DNA of 64,000 nt from Aquipseudomonas alcaligenes NBRC 14159 (lineage in GTDB: Bacteria > Pseudomonadota > Gammaproteobacteria > Pseudomonadales > Pseudomonadaceae), in assembly GCF_000467105.1 (NCBI RefSeq), contig NZ_BATI01000020.1, positions 1 through 64,000 on the forward strand, written 5' to 3'. The notes beneath the pieces were generated by a model, which ran no database searches, was not told the DNA's origin, and worked only from the letters and a program-made list of their open reading frames with translations. Below are positions 17,701-27,100 of this stretch, in pieces; position 1 is the first letter of the stretch, and every line of letters starts with the position of its first letter. Position numbers and translations under genes: made by a program.

Positions 17701-20610
17701 CTTGGTGGACAGGCCGTCCACCGCCAGTGGCTTGAGGTCGGGGCCGATGGCCAGCCACTCGACTTCGCGCTTGGCGCCCTTGCTCACGTAGTCCAGCGAA
17801 TCAACGCTCTTGACCCCAGCCAGCCAGGGTGCGGACGACACCATCAGGCTGCTCTGGGCGGCGACGTTGCGCCCGCCCTCGGCCTCGAACACCCGGGCCA
17901 GCAGGCTCAGGCGATAGGTGCTGGCGGCGTAGCGGTCCAGGCGCAGGTCGAGCGACGTTTCGCCGTTGTCGTCGGTCTGGCTCTCGGCCAGTTCCTCGGT
18001 GCTGCTGTCGCTGAGCGAGTTGGTGATGCGGAATCGGTAGTCGGCGTACTGCTCGAAGGCGGCGTAGGCCGGCGACAGGGTCATCTCGGCGGTGACCCGA
18101 CGGCCGGAGGCCGGCGCGCCGAACAGGTGCATGGCCTTGACCTTGGCCTCGACCTGTTCGGGGGCGATCCAGCCCTTCACCGGTGCCTTGGCCAGGGTGG
18201 CGCTGACCTTCATGCGGTCCGGCTCGAAGTCGCGCACCTTGAAGTCGACATTACCCAGCGCGGTGCGCCGCTCGTCTTCGTCGATCAGGCTCAGGGTCGC
18301 GGTGTAGGTGCCGGCCGGCGCTGCCTCGCTGCTATGGAAGTCGAGGCTCTCGAAGCCACTGGCGGAGAGCTTCAGTTGCTGGCGCAGCACGCTCTGCCCG
18401 CGCGGGTCGCGTACGTCCAGTTCCACCGGCAGGCCCTGCAGCTGGCCGCTCCAGTTGGCGGTGCGCACGATCATGCCCAGGTGCGCGGTTTCGCCCGGGC
18501 GGTACAGGCCGCGGTCGCTGAACAGGTAGGCGCCGAGGCGGTCCGGCTCGCCGTTCTCGTACTGGCCGCCGATATCGAAGCGCGACAGATCGAGGCGGTG
18601 CTGGCTGTTCGCGACCGGCAGGAAGGACTGGTCGTTGCCGTAATTGACTACGTACATCAGCGGGGTCTTCTCGCGGCGCAGCTCGTCGAGCTTGGCGAAG
18701 TGTGCCTGGCCGCTGTCGTCGGTATAGGCGCTGGCCACCGGCAGGCCGTTGCGACCGAGGATCTGCACTTCGGCGCCGGCTACCGGGCCGCCCTGGCTGA
18801 TCGACTGGACGAACAGGTCGTGGCTGCCGTCGCTGCTGCGTTTGGCGATGATGCCGAGGTCGGTGACCACCACGAAGCGCAGGTCGCGGGTCGGGTTGTC
18901 GTCATAGTAGTAATCGAAGGTGTCCTGGCTCGGGTCATCCTCGGAGCTGAGCTTGATCACGAAGATGCCACGGCGGCCGCCGTCGGCATTCAGGTAGGGC
19001 GCCAGGTCGACATGGCTGTACTGGGTCTTCGAGGGATCGCTGGCGTCCAGTGACAGCTTGACCTGCATGCGCTCCACCAGGCGGTCGAAGTAGCCATTGG
19101 AAATTTCGGGGCGGGCGAAGTTGCCGTAGTTCTGGTCCACCAGGTGATGCAGCTGGCCGGGCAGCAGGCGCGAGATCTCCACCTGGGCGCCGGGCACGCC
19201 GCGCCCGAGGATGCCCAGCTGCTTCTCGCCGTTGAGGCTGAGCAGCGCGCCTTCGGAAAGGAAGGCCAGGGCGCGCGGGTACTTGGGCATCTGCAGCAGG
19301 CTGTAGGTCGGGTCCTTGGCCAGGTAGCCGCCGACTGCCTCGACCTTGGCCGCCACCTTCACATAGACGTAGCGCCCCGGCTCGGCCTTGAACTTGAAGG
19401 CGTGCAGGCTGTTCAACGGCTCGACGCTGGGCACATGGGTCAGCTTCACGCGCTCGGCGCGGGCCAGGGTCTGTTCGTCGACTTCCGACTCATCCCAGTA
19501 TTCGCTGCCCTGATTATCGCGCTCGGGCAGCAGCCAGACCTGCACCTGCTTGGCGATGGCTTCGTCGCTCACCGCGCTGGAGCTGCTGAACATCAGCACC
19601 GGCTCCGGTTCGCCGCGGTCGTTGTCGACGAACTGGATATTGCTGGCGCTGAAGGTCAGTCGATAGCGCCCCGGTACGCTGACCGATGTCTGCAGTGGCT
19701 GGGCGCTGGCATTGCCGCCGTCGCGGGCCTGAATGCCTTTCTCTACCTGCAGGCTGACGCCGGTGGTTTCCAGCGGCGTGGCCAGCGGCGCGGAGTGCAC
19801 ATAGGCGGCCAGCTTGTTCTTGGCGAAGCTGATCTCCGGCGTCGGCGCCACGTCCTTGTCACGGTATTCCAGGCCGCGATCCAGGGCGATGGAGACGCGC
19901 TGGCGGAAGGACTCTTCGTCGACCGGGTGGGAGAAGTTGATGGTCGCCACCAGCTTCTTCAGGCTCGGTACCACCGGATCCTGGTACAGCTCGCGGCTGG
20001 CCACGCTGACGCTGAACGGCTGGGTGCGCAGGTCGAACTGGTAGCGGTCGAGCAGTACGCCGTCGGCCAGCAGGCCTTCTTCATTCAGGGTGACCTGATA
20101 AGCCTGGTCGATCGGCCAGTCGCCGGCCGGGGTGAACACCAGGCTGCGGTCGTTGGCCCAGTGCCAGGCGCCCTTGGTGGCTGGCTGCAGGCTGATGCCC
20201 TCGTGGACCTCCTTGCCGATCGCGTCCAGCGGTGCGGCGGATTCGTGGAAGTCGACGCGCAGGGTGTCGATGCTGATCGGCTCGTGCTGGTAACCGGTCA
20301 GGTTCGGTGCGTGCACCGAATAGGCCACGGTGTGCGGCACCGGCAGGTTCTGGTACCAGTGCCAGGCGTAGGCGCCGGCGCCACCGAGCACGGCCAGCAC
20401 GGCCAGGCCGGCGGCAGTCTTGCCGGGACGTGCGCGCAGCCAGCGGCCGCAGGCGCACAGGCCCTGCCACAGCTTGCGCAGCCACAGCGGCGGCTGCCAG
20501 CTGCCGACCAGGGCAGAAAGCAGCCAGCGTGCCAGGCGCAGCACACCGAGAACAATAAAGGAGACGAACGCGAAGGCGCGGCGGCAGGCCGCAATGAGCG
20601 AGGTGAACAT
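14770..20610 (-). CDS. yfhM: Membrane-anchored bacterial alpha-2-macroglobulin, YfhM type
   Basis: Very large protein (1946 aa) that should trap proteases in the periplasm. It has the bacterial A2M layout: N-terminal MG domains, a central MG2/A2M region, and the thioester domain with YSCTEQ (Cys1473 and Gln1476). These form the reactive thioester that binds an attacking protease covalently. Unlike the E. coli protein, which I recall as a lipoprotein, no lipobox is visible. Instead there is a basic N-terminus with hydrophobic stretches at about 12-37 and 66-84, implying a transmembrane anchor. An acidic, Tyr/Glu-rich segment lies at about 1847-1867. I chose the ATG at 20610 because CAGGGA lies 5-6 nt upstream; ATGs at 20616 and 20670 are alternatives. 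First gene of the operon with a small protein and pbpC. Confidence 0.93.
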   Translation of the reverse strand: MFTSLIAACRRAFAFVSFIVLGVLRLARWLLSALVGSWQPPLWLRKLWQGLCACGRWLRARPGKTAAGLAVLAVLGGAGAYAWHWYQNLPVPHTVAYSVHAPNLTGYQHEPISIDTLRVDFHESAAPLDAIGKEVHEGISLQPATKGAWHWANDRSLVFTPAGDWPIDQAYQVTLNEEGLLADGVLLDRYQFDLRTQPFSVSVASRELYQDPVVPSLKKLVATINFSHPVDEESFRQRVSIALDRGLEYRDKDVAPTPEISFAKNKLAAYVHSAPLATPLETTGVSLQVEKGIQARDGGNASAQPLQTSVSVPGRYRLTFSASNIQFVDNDRGEPEPVLMFSSSSAVSDEAIAKQVQVWLLPERDNQGSEYWDESEVDEQTLARAERVKLTHVPSVEPLNSLHAFKFKAEPGRYVYVKVAAKVEAVGGYLAKDPTYSLLQMPKYPRALAFLSEGALLSLNGEKQLGILGRGVPGAQVEISRLLPGQLHHLVDQNYGNFARPEISNGYFDRLVERMQVKLSLDASDPSKTQYSHVDLAPYLNADGGRRGIFVIKLSSEDDPSQDTFDYYYDDNPTRDLRFVVVTDLGIIAKRSSDGSHDLFVQSISQGGPVAGAEVQILGRNGLPVASAYTDDSGQAHFAKLDELRREKTPLMYVVNYGNDQSFLPVANSQHRLDLSRFDIGGQYENGEPDRLGAYLFSDRGLYRPGETAHLGMIVRTANWSGQLQGLPVELDVRDPRGQSVLRQQLKLSASGFESLDFHSSEAAPAGTYTATLSLIDEDERRTALGNVDFKVRDFEPDRMKVSATLAKAPVKGWIAPEQVEAKVKAMHLFGAPASGRRVTAEMTLSPAYAAFEQYADYRFRITNSLSDSSTEELAESQTDDNGETSLDLRLDRYAASTYRLSLLARVFEAEGGRNVAAQSSLMVSSAPWLAGVKSVDSLDYVSKGAKREVEWLAIGPDLKPLAVDGLSTKLVEHRYVSVLVKQSNGTYKYQSRIKNIPLGSQPLNIAASGTKLRLNTSEPGDFTLTLKAADGTPLNQVDYSVAGHGNASRSLERNAELQLRLNQDAYAQGDEVEISIRAPYTGAGLITIERDKVYAHQWFKADSTSSVQRIRLPAGLEGNAYVNVQFVRDSASPEVYMSPLSYGVAPLRIKLDARRIPLQVRAAEHIEPGQALDIRVSADRPGRAVIYAIDEGILQVARYRAPDPLAQFFQKRALEVQTSQILDLLLPEFSRLLDAAAAGGDGEDLLGAHLNPFKRKRKPPVAYWSGLVDLQAGDNDFRYNVPDYFNGKLHLFVVAVDDARIGVVEGATEVRGPLVITPNVPAFVAPGDLFKVSAGVFSNLEQPTTVKVSVETSAGLKMKSIDQAELHLAPRKEGVVEIDLLAQENLGSAGMTFVATLPDGRRVKIGETTSVRPLVERRVALTLGRTEDASGEVQVSRDLYPQLRDVRFAAAGSPLVWASGLQSYLDDYGYSCTEQLVSKAMPALVWGSSATGVDPQAVPSFDNAVRILRSRQNLEGGFGLWAANPQVAPFASLYATDFLIEAKERNFAVPGDLLNRANGYLSQLANGPSEGLEELRNRAYAAYLLTRQGVVTSGALADIRERYETFHSQNWQQDIGAAYLAASYKLLKQDKQADKLFDQQVWRNLEQGWSSYGLYYDPLVHDAEHLRLLATHFPTELDEVPVKLLDAMGQRLSEQRYNSLSAALLLRALDSYGERAEDGLNLRVSAWLGKQGEQPLALSGKPPVSDVPQAAKMLLLRKDGDAPVFYMLSEGGYDRGAPDKVIADGLEVTHEYTDLNGEPVKQVRVGDEFLVRLRLRAKDFDQVRQVAVVDLLPGGTEPVYNQPAPVTEASEEDGEYEEESEYEEPSWQPPVGELAMSDWSPEFADVRDDRVVLYGTVYRDAATFVYRVRATNAGTFGTPPAYAEGMYDTTQQARGKAGQLTIVKP

Positions 20611-20740
20611 GTGCATCCCTGCAGATGGTAAGTGCGGGCATTGCGCCAGCGGCACCGAATGTACTGGCAATCGGCGGGCGAAATTATGCGCTTTCCGCCG
20701 CCTGAACGGCGCCGGGGGCGGTGGCGAAGTTTGAACGATT

Positions 20741-20756
20741 TGTGATACTGGTCACG
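20741..20756. promoter_or_regulatory. Crp/Vfr-like palindrome between yfhM and magA
   Basis: TGTGA-TACTGG-TCACG matches the TGTGA-N6-TCACA consensus of E. coli CRP and the related Pseudomonas Vfr sites at 9 of 10 positions. It lies 131 bp upstream of yfhM and 153 bp upstream of magA, so it could control either or both divergent arms. Binding is inferred from sequence only. Confidence 0.5.
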
Positions 20757-20908
20757 CTCGCTCGGGTAGCGAAAAATCGGCCGCAGTCGACTGTGGGCGT
20801 CACGAGTGTGATTGGCTGCCAAACTCCGTGCGGTTCTGCTGGCCGGAGATTGTAAGGAGTCGTGTCAATCGCTAGCCTTGGCAACTTAGCGCCTTTAAAG
20901 GATTAATC

Positions 20909-21697
20909 ATGCGCCCCCTGCTGTTGTCGGCGAGCCTGATGCTATTGGCATCGGTTGCCTGGGCAGACCCCTCCGCCAGTCTGGAAGGCCCCACGGCCGG
21001 CTGGCGTCACGATGGCCTGCTCGAACGCTCGGCCGACGCCCGCGTGGCCTACCCGACGCCACCCATCGATCGCGGCGGCCAGCGCGGGCGCAGCCTGATC
21101 GCCGGCAAGCTCGAAGGCACCCAGGGCCTGCGCCAGCCGCATGTGCTGGCGGTCAACGGCAATCCCCTGCCTCTGTATACCGACGCCGAAGGCCGCTTCG
21201 TCCGCCCCTACAACTTCGGCGCCGGTTCCAACAGCGTCGAGCTGCGTGCCGATGGCAAGCCGCTGCGTCGCGTGCAGTTCTATGAAGCCAACCACCTGAA
21301 GACCCCGGCGCGGGTGCGCATCGTCCTCGGCTGGGACGACCCCAAGGCCGAGCTCGACCTGCACGTGATCACCCCTGATGGCCAGCACGCCTACTGGGCT
21401 GACCCGGTGATGAGCAACGGCGGTGGCCTCGACGTGGACAGCGTCGATGGTCCCGGCCCGGAGATGTTCAGCATGACCGCGCCGCTGCGCGGCACCTACC
21501 TGGTGTATGTCAACTACTGGGGCAACCTGGGCAGCCAGGGCTACAACTTCCAGGCTGGCAGCAACCAGAACGAGGTGATCACCTCGCAGATCAGCCTGGT
21601 GTTCAACGAGAACACCGTCAACGAGCGGCGCGAGACCTTCGTCGTGCCGCTGCGCACCATCGGCGAGCTGCTGCCGGTGAAGTCCTTCAACTACTGA
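20909..21697 (+). CDS. magA: MagA, YfaP-like DUF2135 secreted protein
   Basis: First gene of the mag operon; 262 aa. A signal peptide of about 19 residues ends in AWA. The mature protein begins with DPSASLEGPTAGWRHDG and carries the DUF2135/YfaP core near residues 135-250 with ELDLHVITPDGQHAYWADP and GTYLVYVNYWG. It belongs to the E. coli YfaP family, whose function is unknown. Start is clear: AAAGGA 6 nt before the ATG. It resembles the last gene of the operon (magF), sharing the DLDLHV-TPDG and YLVYVNYY blocks, so the operon is bracketed by paralogues. The symbol rests on operon order, with the alpha-2-macroglobulin fourth as in P. aeruginosa magABCDEF. Confidence 0.85.
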   Translation: MRPLLLSASLMLLASVAWADPSASLEGPTAGWRHDGLLERSADARVAYPTPPIDRGGQRGRSLIAGKLEGTQGLRQPHVLAVNGNPLPLYTDAEGRFVRPYNFGAGSNSVELRADGKPLRRVQFYEANHLKTPARVRIVLGWDDPKAELDLHVITPDGQHAYWADPVMSNGGGLDVDSVDGPGPEMFSMTAPLRGTYLVYVNYWGNLGSQGYNFQAGSNQNEVITSQISLVFNENTVNERRETFVVPLRTIGELLPVKSFNY

Positions 21698-21720
21698 ACG
21701 CTCCTGCGGAGTCTTTACCT

Positions 21721-23511
21721 ATGAGCGAGAACACCACTCCCGTCGAGCCCGTCGAGCCCGTCGCCACGCCGGGCCCGCGCCGCTGGCGCCCGCTGCTGCT
21801 GGGCCTGGCCGTGGCCCTGCCGGTGACGGCCGCCGGCCTGTTCGCCTGGCTCGAGTACGAGCCGCAGGGCGAGCGCCAACTGGTCGAAGCCAACTACCTG
21901 GGCCTCGACCTGGCGCGCCCGGACGTGCTGATCGAGAGCGCCTCGCTGGGCCGCCTGCCCAAGGACGTGCTCAAGGTGCCGCTTCTGCGCGACACCCTCA
22001 CCGAGGACCTGGTGTTCTACTACGAGAACAACGCCGACCGCCTCGGCCTGACCGGCAGCCTGCGCCGCATCATCTACGAGCATGACCTGCAGCTGCGCGA
22101 CAACCTGCTCGACGAGCTGCTCGACCAGCCTGCCGAGGTGGCCCTGTGGCGCGACGCCGGTGGCCGTCTGCGCCATTTCGTGGTGCTGATCCAGCGCGGC
22201 GGCCTGGCCAAGGTACTGGAGCCGCTGGCCAAGGTGGCGCTGGATGACACCCAGCTGAGCCAGGCCGGCGCGTTCATGGTCGATGGCGCGGCGGTGCCTT
22301 TCTATCGCCTGCGCTACAACGGCGACCGTTCCATCCTGTTCGCCTCGCATGGCGACCAGCTGCTGCTGATGTCCAGCACCGACATGCTGTTCGGTCCGGC
22401 ACCGCAACCGGAGGTCGATGAAGACGCCCCGGTGGCCGTGGATGAAAACAACCAGCCGATTCCGATCGAGCCGCCACCGCCAGGCCTGGCCAAGGTCTCC
22501 GCAGAGGCTGCCGAAGCCCTGCTGGCCGGCCAGCATCCGTTCCCCGAGCGCTTCGGCCTGGGTGAGCGCGGCGCCCTGCAGCAGCGCGTGACCCTCGGCG
22601 CGGACTTCCTCGCCCTGGGCTACCGGCGCTTCCTGCCGGCCTTCGCTGGCCTGCGCTTCGAGCTGAACGACCAGGGCTGGGGCAGTTTCCTGGCCTTGGA
22701 CGAGGTGGAGGGGCAGGGCGCCTTCGACTTCGCCCCGGTGTGGCGCGCCATGCCCATGGGCGCCAGCGCCTGCGTGGCGCTGCCGGTGGCACCGGGCCTG
22801 CCGGAGCGGCTGCTGACCAAGGTCGGCGCCGAACCCAAGGCCGCCGCCGAGCTGGCCGCCCAGCTCAGTGGCAGTGCCGGCCTGTGCTGGTACCCGGACT
22901 CGCGCCTGCACTCGCCGCTGCTGGTCGGCACCCTCAAGGACACGCCCGGCGCGCAGACCGACGCCGAGCTGGGCGCGCTGTTCGACCGCCTGATCGGCGC
23001 CTGGGAGCCCTATGCCGAGGGCGGCAGCTTCCCGGTCGAGGAGACTGCCCAGGGCGAGCTGCACAAGTGGCAGCGTCAGGTCGGTTCCAACTTCGGTCAA
23101 TACCCGGCGGACCTCGCCGAGCAGCCGGACGCCCTGGCCTCGCGCGCCTTCTTCCGCGTCGGCCTGGCGCGCCACGGCTCGACCCTGCTGTTCTCGCTGG
23201 ACGACCGCCTGCTCGACAAGGCCGCCCAGACCCTCGACAAGCGTTTCCCGCCGCTGGCCGAAGTGCTGCCGGAGAACGCCCTGGTGCCGGCCTACCTGGC
23301 CCCGGACAGCCTGGCCGCGCTGCTCGAACGCGAGACCCTGGACAGCCTGCCGGAAGATATCGAGCCGGTGTTCCGCAACGCCGCCCAGGCCAACCTGCTG
23401 CCCAAGCTGCGTTCGCTGTCCGGTCACGGCAAGTACGCGCTGAGCCTGCCGGCCGACGCGGCCGCTGACGAAGCCTGGCAATGGCTACCGTTAGAATGGC
23501 GCGCACTTTGA
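21721..23511 (+). CDS. magB: MagB, YfaA-like DUF2138 protein
   Basis: A 596-aa protein starting 23 bp after magA. Residues 1-22 are proline-rich and end in a basic patch (PGPRRWRP). A single membrane segment follows at about 24-43 ([19 protein letters not shown]), then a large periplasmic part. It corresponds to E. coli YfaA (DUF2138), always found with yfaT, the macroglobulin gene and yfaQ/yfaP. No catalytic motif is recognisable. The repeated VEPVEPV at residues 7-13 comes from a short in-frame DNA repeat. Its likely place is the inner membrane, facing the periplasm, where it could anchor or load the macroglobulin; that role is inference. Confidence 0.82.
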   Translation: MSENTTPVEPVEPVATPGPRRWRPLLLGLAVALPVTAAGLFAWLEYEPQGERQLVEANYLGLDLARPDVLIESASLGRLPKDVLKVPLLRDTLTEDLVFYYENNADRLGLTGSLRRIIYEHDLQLRDNLLDELLDQPAEVALWRDAGGRLRHFVVLIQRGGLAKVLEPLAKVALDDTQLSQAGAFMVDGAAVPFYRLRYNGDRSILFASHGDQLLLMSSTDMLFGPAPQPEVDEDAPVAVDENNQPIPIEPPPPGLAKVSAEAAEALLAGQHPFPERFGLGERGALQQRVTLGADFLALGYRRFLPAFAGLRFELNDQGWGSFLALDEVEGQGAFDFAPVWRAMPMGASACVALPVAPGLPERLLTKVGAEPKAAAELAAQLSGSAGLCWYPDSRLHSPLLVGTLKDTPGAQTDAELGALFDRLIGAWEPYAEGGSFPVEETAQGELHKWQRQVGSNFGQYPADLAEQPDALASRAFFRVGLARHGSTLLFSLDDRLLDKAAQTLDKRFPPLAEVLPENALVPAYLAPDSLAALLERETLDSLPEDIEPVFRNAAQANLLPKLRSLSGHGKYALSLPADAAADEAWQWLPLEWRAL

Positions 23512-24137
23512 AACACCTGCTGCTCGGTGCCCTGCTGCTCGCCCTTGGCGCGCCGGCATGGGCCAATGCGCCCGCGCTGGACGTGCAACAGTCCCAGGTG
23601 TTCCGCGCCTGGTTCGTGCGCATCGCCCAGGAGCAGCTGCGCCAGGGCCCCAGCCCGCGCTGGCACCAGCAGGACTGTGCCGGCCTGGTGCGCTTCGCCG
23701 CCAACGAGGCGCTCAAGGTCCATGACGCCAAGTGGCTACGCGCCAACGGCCTGAGCAATCGCTACCTGCCGCCGGAGCTGGAACTGAGCGATGCCCAGCG
23801 CGGCCTGGCGCAGCAGTGGCAGCAGGGCGGCGGCCAGCTCGGCCCCTACGTCAACGCGATCAAGCTGATCCAGTTCAACAGCACCCTGGTGGGGCGTGAC
23901 CTCAACCAGGCGCGCCCCGGCGACCTGATCTTCTTCGATCAGGGCGACGAGCAGCACCTGATGATCTGGATGGGCCGCAACATCGTCTACCACACCGGCA
24001 CCACCACCCCGACCGACAACGGCATGCGCTCCGTGAGCCTGCAGCAACTGATGACATGGAAGGACACCCGATGGATTCCCGACGCATCCAACCCCAACTT
24101 CATTGGCGTCTACCGACTGCACTTTGTCAGCCGATGA
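23481..24137 (+). CDS. magC: MagC, YfaT-like DUF1175 protein with NlpC/P60-like motifs
   Basis: A 218-aa exported protein overlapping magB by 31 bp; an alternative ATG at 23496 would shorten this to 16 bp, and neither has a good ribosome-binding site. A signal peptide ends near AWA. It matches the YfaT/DUF1175 family. The motifs look like an NlpC/P60 cysteine peptidase: [14 protein letters not shown] with Cys66 (compare the DCSGLV of that family), [11 protein letters not shown], then HLMIWMG with His159 and VYHTG with His171. The spacing fits a Cys-His-His triad, but I cannot test the fold. If real, it would cut peptidoglycan stem peptides or similar amide bonds. It is coupled to the next gene by an ATGA overlap. 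Confidence 0.82.
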   Translation: MATVRMARTLKHLLLGALLLALGAPAWANAPALDVQQSQVFRAWFVRIAQEQLRQGPSPRWHQQDCAGLVRFAANEALKVHDAKWLRANGLSNRYLPPELELSDAQRGLAQQWQQGGGQLGPYVNAIKLIQFNSTLVGRDLNQARPGDLIFFDQGDEQHLMIWMGRNIVYHTGTTTPTDNGMRSVSLQQLMTWKDTRWIPDASNPNFIGVYRLHFVSR

Positions 24138-27100
24138 GCATGCCTATGAACCTGCTGCGTCTCGCCGCCACGGCCCTGCTGGCCACGCTGCTGCCGCTGG
24201 CCGCCCAGGCCGAGGACAGCGTCGAGCCCAGTGGCTACTCGCCGGTGGCGGGGCAGTCGTTCTTCCTCCTGGCCGACAGCAGCTTCGCCAGCGACGAGGT
24301 GGCCAAGGTGCGCCTGGAAGCGCCGGGTCGCGACTACCGGCGCTACATGATGGAGCCCTACGGTGGCGTGGACGTGCGCGTGTATCGCATCGAACAGCCG
24401 CTGGAGTTCCTCAAGCGGCAGAAGAACCTGCACCGGGTGGTGGCCGAGGGGCAGTACAAGGGCGAAGGGCTGTCCAACACCCTGGCCTACCTGTGGGACA
24501 ACTGGTACCGCAAGTCGCGTCGGGTGATGCAGCGGGCCTTCTCCTACGAGTCGCGGGTGCAGGTGACCGAAGAGGCGCCGGAGCTGAAGATGGGCGACGC
24601 GATCAAGGCGCCGACCCCCTTCGAGGCCCAGCCGCAATACGCGCCGATGAAGGGCGTGCCGCTGGTGACCCAGTTCCGCTACCCGCTGTGGGACGCCAAG
24701 GCCATCCAGCCGCCCAAGGGCGTGGAGTTGGCCGGTTCGTCCAGCCAGTTCGTCACCGTCAATCCGGGCAACGTCTACATTCCGCTGGGCAAGCTCAAGC
24801 CGGGGCTGTACCTGGTCGAGGCGCTGGTCGGCAAGTTCCGCGCGACCACCGTGCTGTTCGTTTCCAACACCGTGGCGGTGAGCAAGATCGCCGGCAAGGA
24901 ACTGCTGGTGTGGACTGCGCACAAGCATGAGGGCAACGCCGTCGCCGGCGCCAAGGTGCTGTGGACCGATGGCCTGGGCGTGATGCGCAGTGGCAGCACC
25001 GATACACAGGGCCTGCTACGCCTGGAGCATGCCAGCCCGGAACGTTCCTACCTGCTCGGCGAGGACGCCGAGGGCGGCGTGTTCGTCTCGGAAAACTTCT
25101 ACTACGACAGCGAGATCTACGACACCAAGCTCTACGCCTTCACCGACCGCCCGCTGTACCGTCCGGGCGACTGGGTCGAGGTGAAGATCGTCGGTCGTGA
25201 GTTCACCAGCGCGCGTGACTCCAAGGCCGCCGAGGCCGCGCCGCTCAAGCTGGCGGTGCTCGACGCCAACGGCACTACCCTGCAGACCCTGGACCTGAAC
25301 CTGGATGCCAAGGCCGGCACCCAGGGCCGCTTCCAGCTGCCGGACAACGCCGTGGCCGGCGGCTACGAGCTGCGCTTCCTCTATCGCGACCAGCTGTACA
25401 GCAGCGCCTTCCGCGTCGCCGACTACATCAAGCCACACTTCGAGGTCGCCCTCGACCTGGCCAAGCCGGACTTCCGCACTGGCGACAAGGTCACCGGCAA
25501 CCTGGTGCTGCTCTACCCGGACGGCAAACCGGTGAAGAATGCGCGCCTGCAGCTGAGCCTGCGTGCACAGCAGCTGTCGATGATCGACAACGAGCTGCAA
25601 TACCTCGGCCAGTTCCCGGTCGAGCTCTCCAGCAGCGAGCTGGCTACCGACGACAAGGGCCGCGCCGCTTTCGAGCTGCCGGCCGCCGACAAGCCCAGCC
25701 GCTACCTGCTGACTCTGTTCGCCAGCGACGGCGCTGCCTACCGGGTCAAGACCAGCAAGGAAATCCTTATCGAGCGCGGCGCCGCCCGCTACCGCCTGGA
25801 GGCGCCGCAGCGCTTCAGTGCGGCCGGCGAGGCCGTGCAGTTCAGCTACCGCAGCGAGCAGCCGACCGAGCTGAAACCGGCCAGCTACGAGTGGGTGCGT
25901 CTGGAGGATCAGAGCAAACACAGCGCCAGCCTGGGCGAAGACGAGCAGGGCTTCAGCCTGAGCTTCGAGCACCCCGGCACCTACAACATCACCCTCAAGG
26001 ACGAACACGGCCTGATCCTCGGCGCCACCGGCCACTCGGTCAGCGGCAGCGGGCTAAAGGCAGTGGCCGGCACCGTCGAAGTGGTGTTCGACCGCGAGCA
26101 GTACCAGCCGGGCGACGAGGCACTGGCGCTGATCACCTTCCCCGAGCCGGTGGCCGACGCGCTGCTGAGCCTGGAGCGCGACAAGGTCGAGGCCACCGCA
26201 CTGCTGTCCAGCGGCGGCGACTGGCTCAAGCTCGAGAAGCTCAACGACACCCAGTACCGCGCGCGCATCCCGGTGGACGACCACTTCGCGCCCAACCTGA
26301 CCTTCTCGGTGCTCTACACCAAGGGAGGCGACTACAGCTTCCAGAACGCCGGGATCAAGGTGGCCAAGGCGCAGATCGAGATCGCCGTGAGTACCGACAA
26401 GGAGCTCTACGCGCCGGGCGAGACGGTCACCGTCGACCTTTCTACCCAGTTCAAGGGCCAGCCGGCCGCCAGCCGCCTGACCGTGAGCGTGGTGGACGAG
26501 ATGATCTACGCCCTGCAGCCGGAGATTGCCCCAGGCATCGACCAGTTCTTCTACCACCCGCGACGCAACAACGTGCGCACCAGCGCCAGCCTGTCGTTTA
26601 TCAGCTACGACGTGGCCCTGCCGGGCGACGCCACTGCACCGGGCCGGGCCAACCGCAGCGAGCGCGGGGTCAAGGTGCTGGAGCGGCCGCGCCGCGAGGA
26701 AGTCGACACCGCCGCCTGGCAGCCGGATCTGGTCACCGATGCCGACGGCAAGGCGCGCTTCAGCTTCCGCATGCCCGACTCGCTGACCCGCTGGCGCATC
26801 ACCGTGCGTGCGGTCAACGACAGCGGCGAAGTCGGGCAGAAGAAGCAGTTCATCCGCTCCGAGAAACCGCTGTACCTGAAGTGGAGCGGGCCGACCCTGT
26901 TCCGCGACGGCGACAAGCCGCAGCTGGGCCTGTTCGCCTTCAACCAGGGCGAAGAAGAGACCGAGGCCGAGCTGGTGACCCGCTTCGCCGGCCAGGAGCA
27001 GCGGCAGAAGGTGGAACTGGCCCGTGGCGCCAACTACCTGGCCCTGCCGCCGACGGCCCTGGCTGCCGACGAGCTGACTGCCGAGCTGGTGCGGGACGGC

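Noticed and set aside
15004..19053. 1349-codon open frame on the plus strand
   Set aside because: It is antisense to yfhM. High G+C and codon bias open the opposite frame; composition is His/Gln/Ala/Val-rich with no domain.
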